Part shown: positions 35,483 through 43,023 of the stretch, in pieces | Numbering within the stretch: position 1 is the stretch's first letter | Layout of the letters: every line of letters starts with the position of its first letter | Source of the DNA: a virus | Reading direction: 5' to 3' (one strand) | DNA length: 64,000 bases | Virus record (IMG/VR): IMGVR_UViG_3300030108_004965 | Location: 1 to 64,000 of that record | Program-made: the position numbers and the translations under genes | Notes under the pieces: model-generated | Told to the model about the DNA's origin: nothing | What the model saw: the letters and a program-made list of their open reading frames with translations, nothing else | Databases searched by the model: none

Positions 35483-35780
35483 CTTTCACTCCTTTATCAT
35501 CTATGTAAACATCACCAGAGGGCTTTCCCAAGAACAAATTATGATACTTTACGCCCCAATCCTTCAGTTGTTGCACTGTTAAGTCGTAAAACAAATCATA
35601 CGCCATTGTTTGATTATTATTCGATCTTCCCATGCCCCTTGCTGTTAAGAGTGTTATTTTGTGCCCCTCATCAAACAGTTCATTGATAACCTTAATTCTA
35701 TTGTCAAATGGCTTTGCTTCTTTATATTCCCCACTTGTTAAAGAACAAATCGTTCCATCAATATCAAATACGTATGTCAT
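35448..35780 (-). CDS. HAD-superfamily phosphatase
   Basis: A 110-residue protein with the HAD motif I DIDGTI (nucleophile D6, general acid D8), motif II in LLTARG near residue 45, and a C-terminal VYIDDKG acidic motif. The cap is minimal. Small HAD enzymes of this kind occur in capsule and heptose clusters, where they remove a phosphate from a sugar bisphosphate. Because a heptose-type kinase and nucleotidyltransferase are nearby, a GmhB-like step is an attractive but unproven role. It overlaps the genes on both sides. Confidence 0.8.
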   Translation of the reverse strand: MTYVFDIDGTICSLTSGEYKEAKPFDNRIKVINELFDEGHKITLLTARGMGRSNNNQTMAYDLFYDLTVQQLKDWGVKYHNLFLGKPSGDVYIDDKGVKDVEFFTNKVRS

Positions 35781-36172
35781 TTTTTCTCCAATATCTTGGT
35801 TGTAGAATAATCTCCAATGCGATCAAAGAACACAAGTTGTTTACAATGCTGTTGTCCGACGACTCTTTTTCCTTTCCAATCAGAGCCTATAACCATAACT
35901 TGGATGTTATTTTCAATCAAATGATTTTCTAATTCACCATCTGTTGAATAAGATACTACCTTATCAACGTGACGTATTGATTCCAAGAAATACTTCCTAT
36001 CATTTAAGTCATTAAAGGGCCGAAATGGACCTTTATTTGCCTTCACTCTTTCATCGGTATCAATACCTACCACCAAGCTATCTCCTAGGCTTCTAGCATA
36101 CTCTAATAACTCTATGTGGCCCCTGTGGAGCACATCAAAACAGCCATTTACCCAAACATTAGTAATTTGCAT
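35777..36172 (-). CDS. Sugar-phosphate nucleotidyltransferase, HldE C-domain (RfaE2) type
   Basis: About 131 residues. The opening NGCFDVLHRGHIELLEYA contains the HxGH motif (H16-R-G-H19) and later DTDERVKANKGPFRPFNDLNDR, both typical of the nucleotidyltransferase half of HldE/RfaE and of glycerol-3-phosphate cytidylyltransferases. GSDWKG and the closing DYSTTKIL motif favour the RfaE type. It would join a nucleotide to heptose- or tetritol/glycerol-phosphate. I chose the ATG at 36172; an upstream TTG at 36187 lacks a good site. The kinase half is a separate gene three places upstream, so the usual fusion is split here. Confidence 0.85.
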   Translation of the reverse strand: MQITNVWVNGCFDVLHRGHIELLEYARSLGDSLVVGIDTDERVKANKGPFRPFNDLNDRKYFLESIRHVDKVVSYSTDGELENHLIENNIQVMVIGSDWKGKRVVGQQHCKQLVFFDRIGDYSTTKILEKK

Positions 36173-37088
36173 ACCACGGCCTATCAATTAGTTTGTACAT
36201 CTTTATAAGTTGCTGAATTCCTTGATCCAAGTCATACTTACATTCAAACCCTAAATCATAAATTTTTTGACTACTAACAATATAATCTCTTTTATCTGGG
36301 TCTTGTGTGAATTCTGCTTTTATTATTTCAAGGGGGACATATTCTTTTATCTTCTCTGCTAACTGAAGTTTGTTCATGTTGATACTGTCATTCCCGACAT
36401 TAAAAGTTTGATTCCTGCATTTTTGCCAATTTTCTATAATAAACTCAAATACACGACAAATGTCCCAAATGTGCACATAGTTCCTCATAAATTCACACTC
36501 ATAAAGGACTAGGATCCTGTCTTTTAAAGCCTTAAGAACAAAGTTATTTACCAACAGGTCTGTTCTTGCTCTACTAGAAGGACCGAACACAGTCGCCAAT
36601 CTTAAAGTACAACACCCCTCGGTATTTTTATATATGGTTTCGGCGTCCACCTTGGTTTTGCCATAAAGAGAAACGGGATTTAAAGGAGACTCCTCTGTGC
36701 ACACAGAACCATCCTTGCTTACTCCATAACCAGAATTGGTGCAGGGATAAATTAAAATTTGCTCTGATGTTTTATTTTGTGCTATCCATTTATTTACGTC
36801 AAAATTTATCTCTATAGTATCTCTTTGTCTTTTCTCGCATAAAGGAAAACCAACCAGAGCAGCCAGTGGTATGATTACGTCTGCTTTTTTCATAAAAGAC
36901 CGCATAACGTCAGTTTGTCTCACGTCTATCTTGTCAAAATAAAAATTGTCATGTCCGACATATCGCAACAAAGAATCGGGCTCATACTCTAGATAGTCCA
37001 AAACCTGTACTTTGTGTCCGCTTTTTAATAAAAACCCAACTAATTCACTGCCGATGTATCCGGCACCGCCTGTTACTAGAACATTCAC
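36159..37088 (-). CDS. NAD-dependent epimerase/dehydratase (extended SDR)
   Basis: About 309 residues. The NAD site is GGAGYIGS (7-14) and the active-site pair is Y142-xxx-K146 (SLYGKTKVDAE), with the catalytic Ser/Thr in PCTNSGYG. These are extended SDR features of UDP-glucose 4-epimerase, heptose epimerase and related enzymes. The start is probably the GTG at 37088, which forms a GTGA overlap with the DUF962 gene and has GGGAG nine bases upstream. A TTG at 37112 would overlap more. Substrate unknown. Being flanked by heptose-type genes it might act on that sugar. Confidence 0.8.
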   Translation of the reverse strand: MNVLVTGGAGYIGSELVGFLLKSGHKVQVLDYLEYEPDSLLRYVGHDNFYFDKIDVRQTDVMRSFMKKADVIIPLAALVGFPLCEKRQRDTIEINFDVNKWIAQNKTSEQILIYPCTNSGYGVSKDGSVCTEESPLNPVSLYGKTKVDAETIYKNTEGCCTLRLATVFGPSSRARTDLLVNNFVLKALKDRILVLYECEFMRNYVHIWDICRVFEFIIENWQKCRNQTFNVGNDSINMNKLQLAEKIKEYVPLEIIKAEFTQDPDKRDYIVSSQKIYDLGFECKYDLDQGIQQLIKMYKLIDRPWYANY

Positions 37089-37375
37089 CTTTCGATTCTC
37101 CCAATTAACCAATCTTTTAGCATCACCCAGTCTGCCACTTTGGCCATCAAGGGGCTCGAGAAAGCGGCAGGCTCATTTTTCTCAAAAAAATAATGACCTG
37201 ACCAAGCAAATGGGTAAACAACAAGTGGTGCAACCACCAGCAAGAGCCAGAACTTAACGTAAATAACAGCCGAAACATACAAAATCGTAACGAACTGTCC
37301 GAGGACGTGAAGTCGACGACACCATAGGTTTTGATGAAGCGACAGATAATAAACATAATATTCACTAAAGGTCAT
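37085..37375 (-). CDS. Mpo1-like (DUF962) membrane protein
   Basis: A 96-residue protein with two hydrophobic segments (about 24-40 and 42-58). It carries the DUF962 pattern: YLSLHQNLWCRRLHVLG (H14, H23), then AWSGHYFFEKNEPAAF (H61, E65-K-N), then a D82-W-V-M end. This family includes yeast Mpo1, an iron-dependent dioxygenase of fatty-acid alpha-oxidation, and bacterial homologues are common. In a phage it is unexpected. It is tightly overlapped by the sugar kinase gene on one side and the SDR gene on the other, so it is part of the cluster rather than a stray. It may act on a lipid or lipid-linked intermediate. Confidence 0.8.
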   Translation of the reverse strand: MTFSEYYVYYLSLHQNLWCRRLHVLGQFVTILYVSAVIYVKFWLLLVVAPLVVYPFAWSGHYFFEKNEPAAFSSPLMAKVADWVMLKDWLIGRIER

Positions 37376-38111
37376 TGACTACATTCACTCCTTTCATTTG
37401 AACTACTTTTGTGGCGCATTCATTGGCAAACCTCAAAGATTTACCTATATTTTTGCTTCTAAGAAACTCAACACACATAGATGCTAGAAAAGTATCGCCG
37501 GCGCCACATAGATCTTTTATTTCAACTTTCTCAACGGGGAACAACTCTCCATTTAATTCACACCCTTTTTCCCCAATAGTTTTAATTACCTTCTGTTTTG
37601 TCCAATCATTTTTATTAATGTACTCAAGTGAGTTTTCATATTCATACTTATTAATTTTTATAAATGTACAGTTCTTGCAGTAATCACCAATTACTTTTTT
37701 CGTATCAATAAAGACCAAGTTATGGTTCTCACATATAAACTTTATGTCATCTTCAAGCAAAAAGCCTTTGTTATAATCAGAAATTATTATTAATTCAAAT
37801 TGCGAAATAAATTCTAATGTCAAATCATCCACTCTCTTTATGTCTTCCTCTCCGGAATCAACTCTGAGAAACATGTGATTGGTTTTTTCTTCTACAAATC
37901 TTTTCTTTTCAATGACAACATTGTTAGATTTTAAAATAACAGGGACACCCAAAGAAACAACGTTCTGGTATACATTTCCTGCCATTCCCAAGTTTTGTTT
38001 TTCAAATAGCGGGACAAATACGGGTACAGGAGCGTCTGGGCAAATTCTTTCGCATTTACCATAAACGTGCGTATCTCTGCAGCTATCTCCTATTACCAAA
38101 ATCTTATTCAT
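37365..38111 (-). CDS. PfkB-family sugar kinase, HldE N-domain (RfaE1) type
   Basis: About 248 residues from the ATG at 38111, which overlaps the previous stop (ATGAATAA). Features: LVIGDSCRDTHVYGKCERICPD-like start, NLGMAGNVYQNVVSLG substrate region, SDYNKGFL near 111-118, and the LCGAGDTFLAS anion hole with catalytic D206. All follow the kinase domain of HldE, which phosphorylates heptose-7-phosphate at C1. The protein is shorter than the usual 310-330-residue domain. Together with the separate nucleotidyltransferase and HAD phosphatase it makes up most of an ADP-heptose-like activation path. No isomerase of the GmhA type was seen. Confidence 0.82.
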   Translation of the reverse strand: MNKILVIGDSCRDTHVYGKCERICPDAPVPVFVPLFEKQNLGMAGNVYQNVVSLGVPVILKSNNVVIEKKRFVEEKTNHMFLRVDSGEEDIKRVDDLTLEFISQFELIIISDYNKGFLLEDDIKFICENHNLVFIDTKKVIGDYCKNCTFIKINKYEYENSLEYINKNDWTKQKVIKTIGEKGCELNGELFPVEKVEIKDLCGAGDTFLASMCVEFLRSKNIGKSLRFANECATKVVQMKGVNVVNDL

Positions 38112-38514
38112 CCCAACTGATTGTCCAATCTTTAAATTCAGCCGCAAGGCAATCTATTTTATAATCTTTCCGGCCACCGGCTTTTTCTTGAATTTTATTT
38201 TTAGCAGTATTTCTTATCCCATTCAAGCCATGAGTTAATTCAAGGTTGTTTCCATCCTTAATTCCTTTCCTATAATTCGATTCATTATGCCAAATATGTA
38301 AATTCATTTGTGATAACACTACAATTGCTCTTATTGTTTTGCTATCTAATATAACATTCTTTTCCTTCAATGTCAAGTCAATATCATGTAAAATGTCAGA
38401 AATTTCTTGCCCATACTCTTCTTTATGTTCTGTTATGAACACTTCTTTTAGCTGTGCTATCGATAATCTGTCTATTAACTCCGAAAGTGTTGGTAAATAT
38501 TTTCTTTTACTCAT
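38104..38514 (-). CDS. Conserved-looking helical protein of glycan clusters, function unknown
   Basis: A 136-residue, largely helical protein. The segment LPTLSELIDRLSIAQLKEVFI near the N-terminus is one I have met in unannotated proteins of phage and bacterial sugar clusters, but I know no activity for it. There are no classical catalytic motifs, membrane segments or metal-binding clusters. It overlaps the methyltransferase gene by 4 bases and the kinase gene by 8, so it is firmly embedded in the operon. It may be an accessory subunit. Confidence 0.6.
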   Translation of the reverse strand: MSKRKYLPTLSELIDRLSIAQLKEVFITEHKEEYGQEISDILHDIDLTLKEKNVILDSKTIRAIVVLSQMNLHIWHNESNYRKGIKDGNNLELTHGLNGIRNTAKNKIQEKAGGRKDYKIDCLAAEFKDWTISWDE

Positions 38515-39206
38515 TTGTGTCCCCTTAGTTTAAAATTTAACTGATGAGACACCGCCAATCGTCCGTGTGGGGGTAACCATTCATAAGATAACATTCCCTT
38601 ATTTCTTTCTAGGGGGAAATCATTTATCATTTCAAAACCTTCGCTCTCAATAATTTTAACCCATTCAGCCCTAGGCATTACTAAACAATGTGTGTGCTTT
38701 TCGTGTTCTTCATGAAAAACATAGTCTGCTGCGGTAGTTAGCACAGTGGTTCCCTCATGGCAATGTTTGTGGATATTTTTCAAAAAATCCCTAAAGGTTA
38801 ATGGTTGAATGTGCTCTAGATGCTCAAATGAACAGATTAAATCGAACTTGACTTGTTCATTGTTTTCCTCCACCAAATTATATTCTAAATCAGTGCGAAC
38901 AATAAAATGGTTTTTTTTATCAACAAAAGGGCTGTTTATTGTTTCTGGATTTCCATCTAAAGTTACAACTATATTGTTTTTATCTTCTTTTCTCAAAAAA
39001 TAAGATAAACTACCCGCACCGGAGCCTATGTCTAAAATTTTTTTTGCATTTGGGAATTCCTTAATTAATAATTTTGATAAACCATGGTTCATAATGTGCA
39101 TCATTTTCATCCGATCAAAATAAAGCCCATCACCATGTCTATAGCCGGGCAGGTTTTCTTCCATTTTGACACCTGTATTGTTGCTATTTGTTTGTTTTAT
39201 TTTCAT
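38511..39206 (-). CDS. Class I SAM-dependent methyltransferase
   Basis: A 231-residue protein. The SAM-binding motif ILDIGSGAGSLSYFL (D59 to about 70) is followed by an acidic motif II (VVTLDGNPE) and FDLICSFEHLEHI, which is typical of class I Rossmann methyltransferases of the Methyltransf_11/23 type. Acceptor unknown; within a glycan cluster it is probably a sugar hydroxyl or lipid. It starts 23 bases inside the preceding SDR gene. Confidence 0.82.
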   Translation of the reverse strand: MKIKQTNSNNTGVKMEENLPGYRHGDGLYFDRMKMMHIMNHGLSKLLIKEFPNAKKILDIGSGAGSLSYFLRKEDKNNIVVTLDGNPETINSPFVDKKNHFIVRTDLEYNLVEENNEQVKFDLICSFEHLEHIQPLTFRDFLKNIHKHCHEGTTVLTTAADYVFHEEHEKHTHCLVMPRAEWVKIIESEGFEMINDFPLERNKGMLSYEWLPPHGRLAVSHQLNFKLRGHK

Positions 39207-40110
39207 TTTTATATCCTTTTTTAAAATAATCTATTGTGATTCTTAATCCATTTTTCAAAGACGTATTATTAAGGCTATTTGGAGCCAGTGCCTTATCTGT
39301 TTTGGCTGTGTCTATTCTCTTCTCTTTTACCCCAACGTATTTTGTTAAATCATGTTTTACCTGTGAATAATCATAATCATAAATTTCACAAACAATTCGT
39401 GCAAACTCATTTATTGAATGATCTATACCAGAACCTAGGTTAAACACTTGGTTGTCAAATCCTAATAGATTGATCATTGCAGACACAGCGTCATCAACAT
39501 AGATCAACTCTCTTCTTTGGTGACCATCACCCCAAACAACAAATTCACTATTATTGTATTTAGCGTTATAGCAATTCCTAATAAAATCAAAAATAAAATG
39601 ATTGTCCCCTAATTCAAAGTCTGGTCCGTACAGTGTTGAGGGGACGAAATAAAGCCACTTAAGGCCATACTGTTCTTCCAAGGACTTCAGTCCTACCAAC
39701 AACATTCTCTTCGTCATAGCATAAGTGTATAGTCCTTTGTCGGGCTGTCCTAAAAGGTAATTCTTTTCAGTCATGAACAAGTCTGGTGCGTACGAACAAC
39801 TTGTCCCCATGCAGACCATTTTTGCTTGTGGCTGCTTTTCTTTCCAATACTTAAGGACATTTGTATTAATTATTTGATTAGAGAGCCACTGGTCTCCTTT
39901 AAATTTTAAACAATAATCACCAGCTTTGGTAACTGCTGCTAGATGGAAAATGTAGTCAAATTCTATTTCATCATAAATTCTTAAGTTATCTAAATTGCTT
40001 AAGTTGGCTGTTTTTGTATTTGATATAAAAACAGCGTACCCAAGTTTTTTTAATTTTTTAACCAAATGGGTTCCCAAAAATCCGGTTGCACCAGTAACTA
40101 AAATTCTCAT
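39184..40110 (-). CDS. GDP-L-fucose synthase-like epimerase/reductase (extended SDR)
   Basis: A 308-residue extended SDR. Nucleotide site GATGFLGTH (7-15), GTSCSYAP near 102-109, Y130-xxx-K134 (YTYAMTKRM), and VPSTLYGPDF followed by FVVWGDGHQRRELIYVDDA, a run characteristic of GDP-fucose synthase (WcaG/GMER) proteins. That enzyme carries out epimerisation at C3/C5 and reduction at C4 of a 4-keto-6-deoxy sugar. Related reductases act on GDP-heptoses in Campylobacter capsule. The actual substrate here is unknown. A 4-base overlap couples it to the C-methyltransferase gene. Confidence 0.82.
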   Translation of the reverse strand: MRILVTGATGFLGTHLVKKLKKLGYAVFISNTKTANLSNLDNLRIYDEIEFDYIFHLAAVTKAGDYCLKFKGDQWLSNQIINTNVLKYWKEKQPQAKMVCMGTSCSYAPDLFMTEKNYLLGQPDKGLYTYAMTKRMLLVGLKSLEEQYGLKWLYFVPSTLYGPDFELGDNHFIFDFIRNCYNAKYNNSEFVVWGDGHQRRELIYVDDAVSAMINLLGFDNQVFNLGSGIDHSINEFARIVCEIYDYDYSQVKHDLTKYVGVKEKRIDTAKTDKALAPNSLNNTSLKNGLRITIDYFKKGYKNENKTNK

Positions 40111-41324
40111 TTATTTCTCCCTATAACTTTGTATGAAGGAAACGGTATTATAAATTCAGTACCTTGCAACATAATATCTTCGTTTTTTCGTATTATTTCT
40201 TCTTCAAAGTTGTGAGACAATAATAGATAATAATCAGGCCTGTCTTGCTTTGATTCTCTGACAATTGGTATGTGGGAGCCCGGTAAGTAGTTTCCTATTT
40301 TTAATTCATTGATCTCAACAGATTTATCAACTAAACTATTGTCTATCCCAAAGTAATTCAACAAAGTGTTTCCTTTGGCTGGTGCGCCATATGCATAAAT
40401 TTTTTTACCAGAGGATTTTATTTGCTGTAATTTGTTTTTTAAATCATACCTTTGTGATTCAATTTTTTTAGCAAAAGCCAAAAATCGCTCAACAGTATAC
40501 TGCTCGTCTTTGTTTAACAAATCCAAATACCTTTCAGTTTTCTGATTAAGTTCACCATTTGTATGAGTGATTTTTGCTATAATAGATCCACTATGAATCT
40601 CTGAGTAATAAGCATCGAAAATTTCTAAGCCATAAGGAGATAATAAGTTACTTAGACTCCTTAAAGTGTAATAACACAAGTGTTCATGATAGATTGTATC
40701 AAAATTCAACTTCTCTATCATTGTACCAGCATACATAAACTGTACGATCAAAACTCCATCATCGCGAAGAGAAAACTTAATGCCATCAATAACACTGTGC
40801 AACTCCTCTAAGTGGAAAAACACCCCAGAGGCATTATATAGTTTTACTTTCTTTTCTCCAATGTGCTCGTCCACACACTCTTTATTAAAATACTTTGTTA
40901 TAGTATCTATACCATTGTTTCTAGAGATCTCTGATACTCTTTTTGCGCACTCTACGTTTAAGAGAGATCCCGCTCCCAACTTTTTGTATTGAAGCAACTG
41001 GCTACCGTCATTTCCCCCGATGTCAACCACAAGATCTGTGCTTACGATTGAAAACTGTTTAACGTTTTCTTTCGCTACATCGTAGAAATGCCCAGTAAGC
41101 GTTTTCGTCATTCCCGATAAATAAGAGTGGTCTGCAAACATTGTTTCTTTCGGTACTGTGTGGTTTAATTGTAATAAGTCACAGTCTAAGCAACAAACCA
41201 AATGCAGAGGATATTTTTTTTCTTTTCCTAATTGCTCCTCGGATAAAAAATCATTACACCACGGCTGTTCTCCAAGGTCTAAAATCGACTTCATTTCGGG
41301 AGACCCACAAGATCTACAATTCAT
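40107..41324 (-). CDS. Sugar C-methyltransferase, TylC3/NovU-like
   Basis: A 405-residue protein with the three-part layout of NDP-sugar C-methyltransferases. The N-terminal zinc region has CRSC (C3, C6) and CCLDC (C44-C48). The SAM domain has VVDIGGNDGSQL (99-110). Then comes a YHEHLCYYTLRSL segment and a C-terminal domain beginning IYAYGAPAKGNTLLNYFG. The family adds a methyl branch at C3 (or C5) of a 4-keto deoxysugar. It fits a pathway with a 4,6-dehydratase and a 3-dehydrase in the same cluster, and suggests that the final sugar is branched. Confidence 0.88.
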   Translation of the reverse strand: MNCRSCGSPEMKSILDLGEQPWCNDFLSEEQLGKEKKYPLHLVCCLDCDLLQLNHTVPKETMFADHSYLSGMTKTLTGHFYDVAKENVKQFSIVSTDLVVDIGGNDGSQLLQYKKLGAGSLLNVECAKRVSEISRNNGIDTITKYFNKECVDEHIGEKKVKLYNASGVFFHLEELHSVIDGIKFSLRDDGVLIVQFMYAGTMIEKLNFDTIYHEHLCYYTLRSLSNLLSPYGLEIFDAYYSEIHSGSIIAKITHTNGELNQKTERYLDLLNKDEQYTVERFLAFAKKIESQRYDLKNKLQQIKSSGKKIYAYGAPAKGNTLLNYFGIDNSLVDKSVEINELKIGNYLPGSHIPIVRESKQDRPDYYLLLSHNFEEEIIRKNEDIMLQGTEFIIPFPSYKVIGRNK

Positions 41325-42274
41325 TGGGTATTATCCTTTTTTATTTTTTCTATAAATTTTTCTGTTGTATAATTCATAGATTTTATATATGCATTTTCTA
41401 CAATCTGTTGATAATCACCCCAATTATTTAAAACTTCTTTTATTTTTTTTTCAAGATCAATTTCATTATCAAAATATACAAAGTCTTCTTCTGGGGTGTA
41501 AAAATCCTCAATAACATTCCAGTCATCTTTTCTTACCAAATTAAGAGTTCTAGAGATTGCTGCTTCATGAAACCTTGTTTTGAACTGGGGCATCGCTGCT
41601 AGCGTATCTATAGAGGAAAAGGCTAAATTTTTCTTATATTCAGGTCTTGATTTGATCCTAGGTATGTGCTCTTTGTGCACTTGGGCCATGTTATAACAAA
41701 CTGAAACTTTCGATTCTGCTACTAAATTAATTTTATCTTTGAATTTTAAATTAGTGTTTGTAGCGTAAGGCAAAAAATGCCTAGTTAAACTGTTAATGTG
41801 CGTGGTCATCGTGCAGTACCTGTAATTAAACTTACTCATGACCTTTAGACAATCAACATGTTCTTTTGCATGGATGCCACCATGGTAAATTACGTCATAC
41901 TTTTTTTCCTGCTTTTCTGGTGTCAAAGTCTTGCAGAATGGGTAAAAAATGTATCTATATTCACGACCTAAATGTAAATTGTTCATCCACTCAACTGTAT
42001 ATGGACAGATTGAATAAACTACATCAAATTTTTCTTCGTAATCCATGGGAGACTTACCATTATGATCTTTTACCTGTGCGAATTCACAAGGAGCCCAGTT
42101 GTTAAATAAAATCTTTTTGTAATCACACAAATCTGTTTCTAACAATTTATTGTTGGAGGAGTTATAACCATATAAAAGCACTGTTTTTTTATCATCATCA
42201 GAGAATTTTTTAAAATTAAAATGATAAGCATTTGTGTCAGGCACTTCTGCTGTTAGGTTCTCTAAAATTAACAT
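41321..42274 (-). CDS. Putative CgeB/GT-B-like glycosyltransferase
   Basis: About 317 residues. The C-terminal half contains KTRFHEAAISRTLNLVRKD and then a LEKKIKEVLNNW helix, the nucleotide-sugar side of CgeB-type group 1 glycosyltransferases (glyco_trans_1_2), in which the E/A/A segment contacts the donor. The N-terminal half is less conserved. I use the ATG at 42274, which overlaps the previous stop as TAATG; an upstream GTG at 42283 is the alternative. Donor and acceptor unknown. Confidence 0.65.
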   Translation of the reverse strand: MLILENLTAEVPDTNAYHFNFKKFSDDDKKTVLLYGYNSSNNKLLETDLCDYKKILFNNWAPCEFAQVKDHNGKSPMDYEEKFDVVYSICPYTVEWMNNLHLGREYRYIFYPFCKTLTPEKQEKKYDVIYHGGIHAKEHVDCLKVMSKFNYRYCTMTTHINSLTRHFLPYATNTNLKFKDKINLVAESKVSVCYNMAQVHKEHIPRIKSRPEYKKNLAFSSIDTLAAMPQFKTRFHEAAISRTLNLVRKDDWNVIEDFYTPEEDFVYFDNEIDLEKKIKEVLNNWGDYQQIVENAYIKSMNYTTEKFIEKIKKDNTQ

Positions 42275-43023
42275 TAAACCCACCCTCTTTTTCGAATATC
42301 GATCTTATATTTTTTTATCATTGATCCCATTATTTTAGGATACTCGGTCAGATTCCACCTACCTTTCACTAAAGCAGTTGAAACATGGGGAAAAACTTTA
42401 GAGTCATAATGGTAAACCCCTCTTTTGGGCTCTCCATAATAACAAAATAAACCAGACAAGCCCAGTTTTCTACAAGTCTCAGTTGCTTGATATTCAAAGG
42501 AGTTTTGCCAATCAACGTTTGCTATGTGAAGGTTCGGGCCTCTTTGGTGGATTAACTCCAAGTCTCTTGTCTTCCATAGCGCAGCCTGTCCGGTGTAAAA
42601 ATAATCATTATTTATTGGCACAAAAAATAAATTATCACAAAATTTTTCATGTGGCCCATGATAAGTACCACCTTTCATAAACCTAATGAAAGATAAAGAT
42701 GGGTTTTTCATTAAAGTTGATTTAAAAAAATCTATACTCTCTTCATTAATAAAATCGTAGAGTATGTAATCCTCGGATATATAAATACAAAATTCCTCTT
42801 CTACTTTTTCTATGCAGCTTACGAACTGATTTTTAAAACTTTCGTTTTTCTCATACTTTATAATCTCATATCCTGTTGGTATCTTTGATAAATCGTCGTC
42901 CACGAAGACATATTTTTTATCAAAAAAACTTTTAGTTATAAATTGATCTATTTGATTGAAAAACATCTCCCAAACATCATTGTTCTTGGACACCGTATTA
43001 ATTACCAAACTAAGCTTACTCAT
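42274..43023 (-). CDS. Putative GT-A-like glycosyltransferase of phage glycan clusters
   Basis: A 249-residue protein beginning KLSLVINTVSKN with a strand-turn like GT-A enzymes. An acidic motif ISEDYILYD near residue 95 could bind metal and nucleotide. The middle has a YTGQAALWKTRDLELI segment resembling the acceptor-side loop of GT-A proteins. No firm family assignment is possible. It overlaps the dehydrase gene by 4 bases and is coupled to the next transferase gene by TAATG. Confidence 0.55.
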   Translation of the reverse strand: MSKLSLVINTVSKNNDVWEMFFNQIDQFITKSFFDKKYVFVDDDLSKIPTGYEIIKYEKNESFKNQFVSCIEKVEEEFCIYISEDYILYDFINEESIDFFKSTLMKNPSLSFIRFMKGGTYHGPHEKFCDNLFFVPINNDYFYTGQAALWKTRDLELIHQRGPNLHIANVDWQNSFEYQATETCRKLGLSGLFCYYGEPKRGVYHYDSKVFPHVSTALVKGRWNLTEYPKIMGSMIKKYKIDIRKRGWV

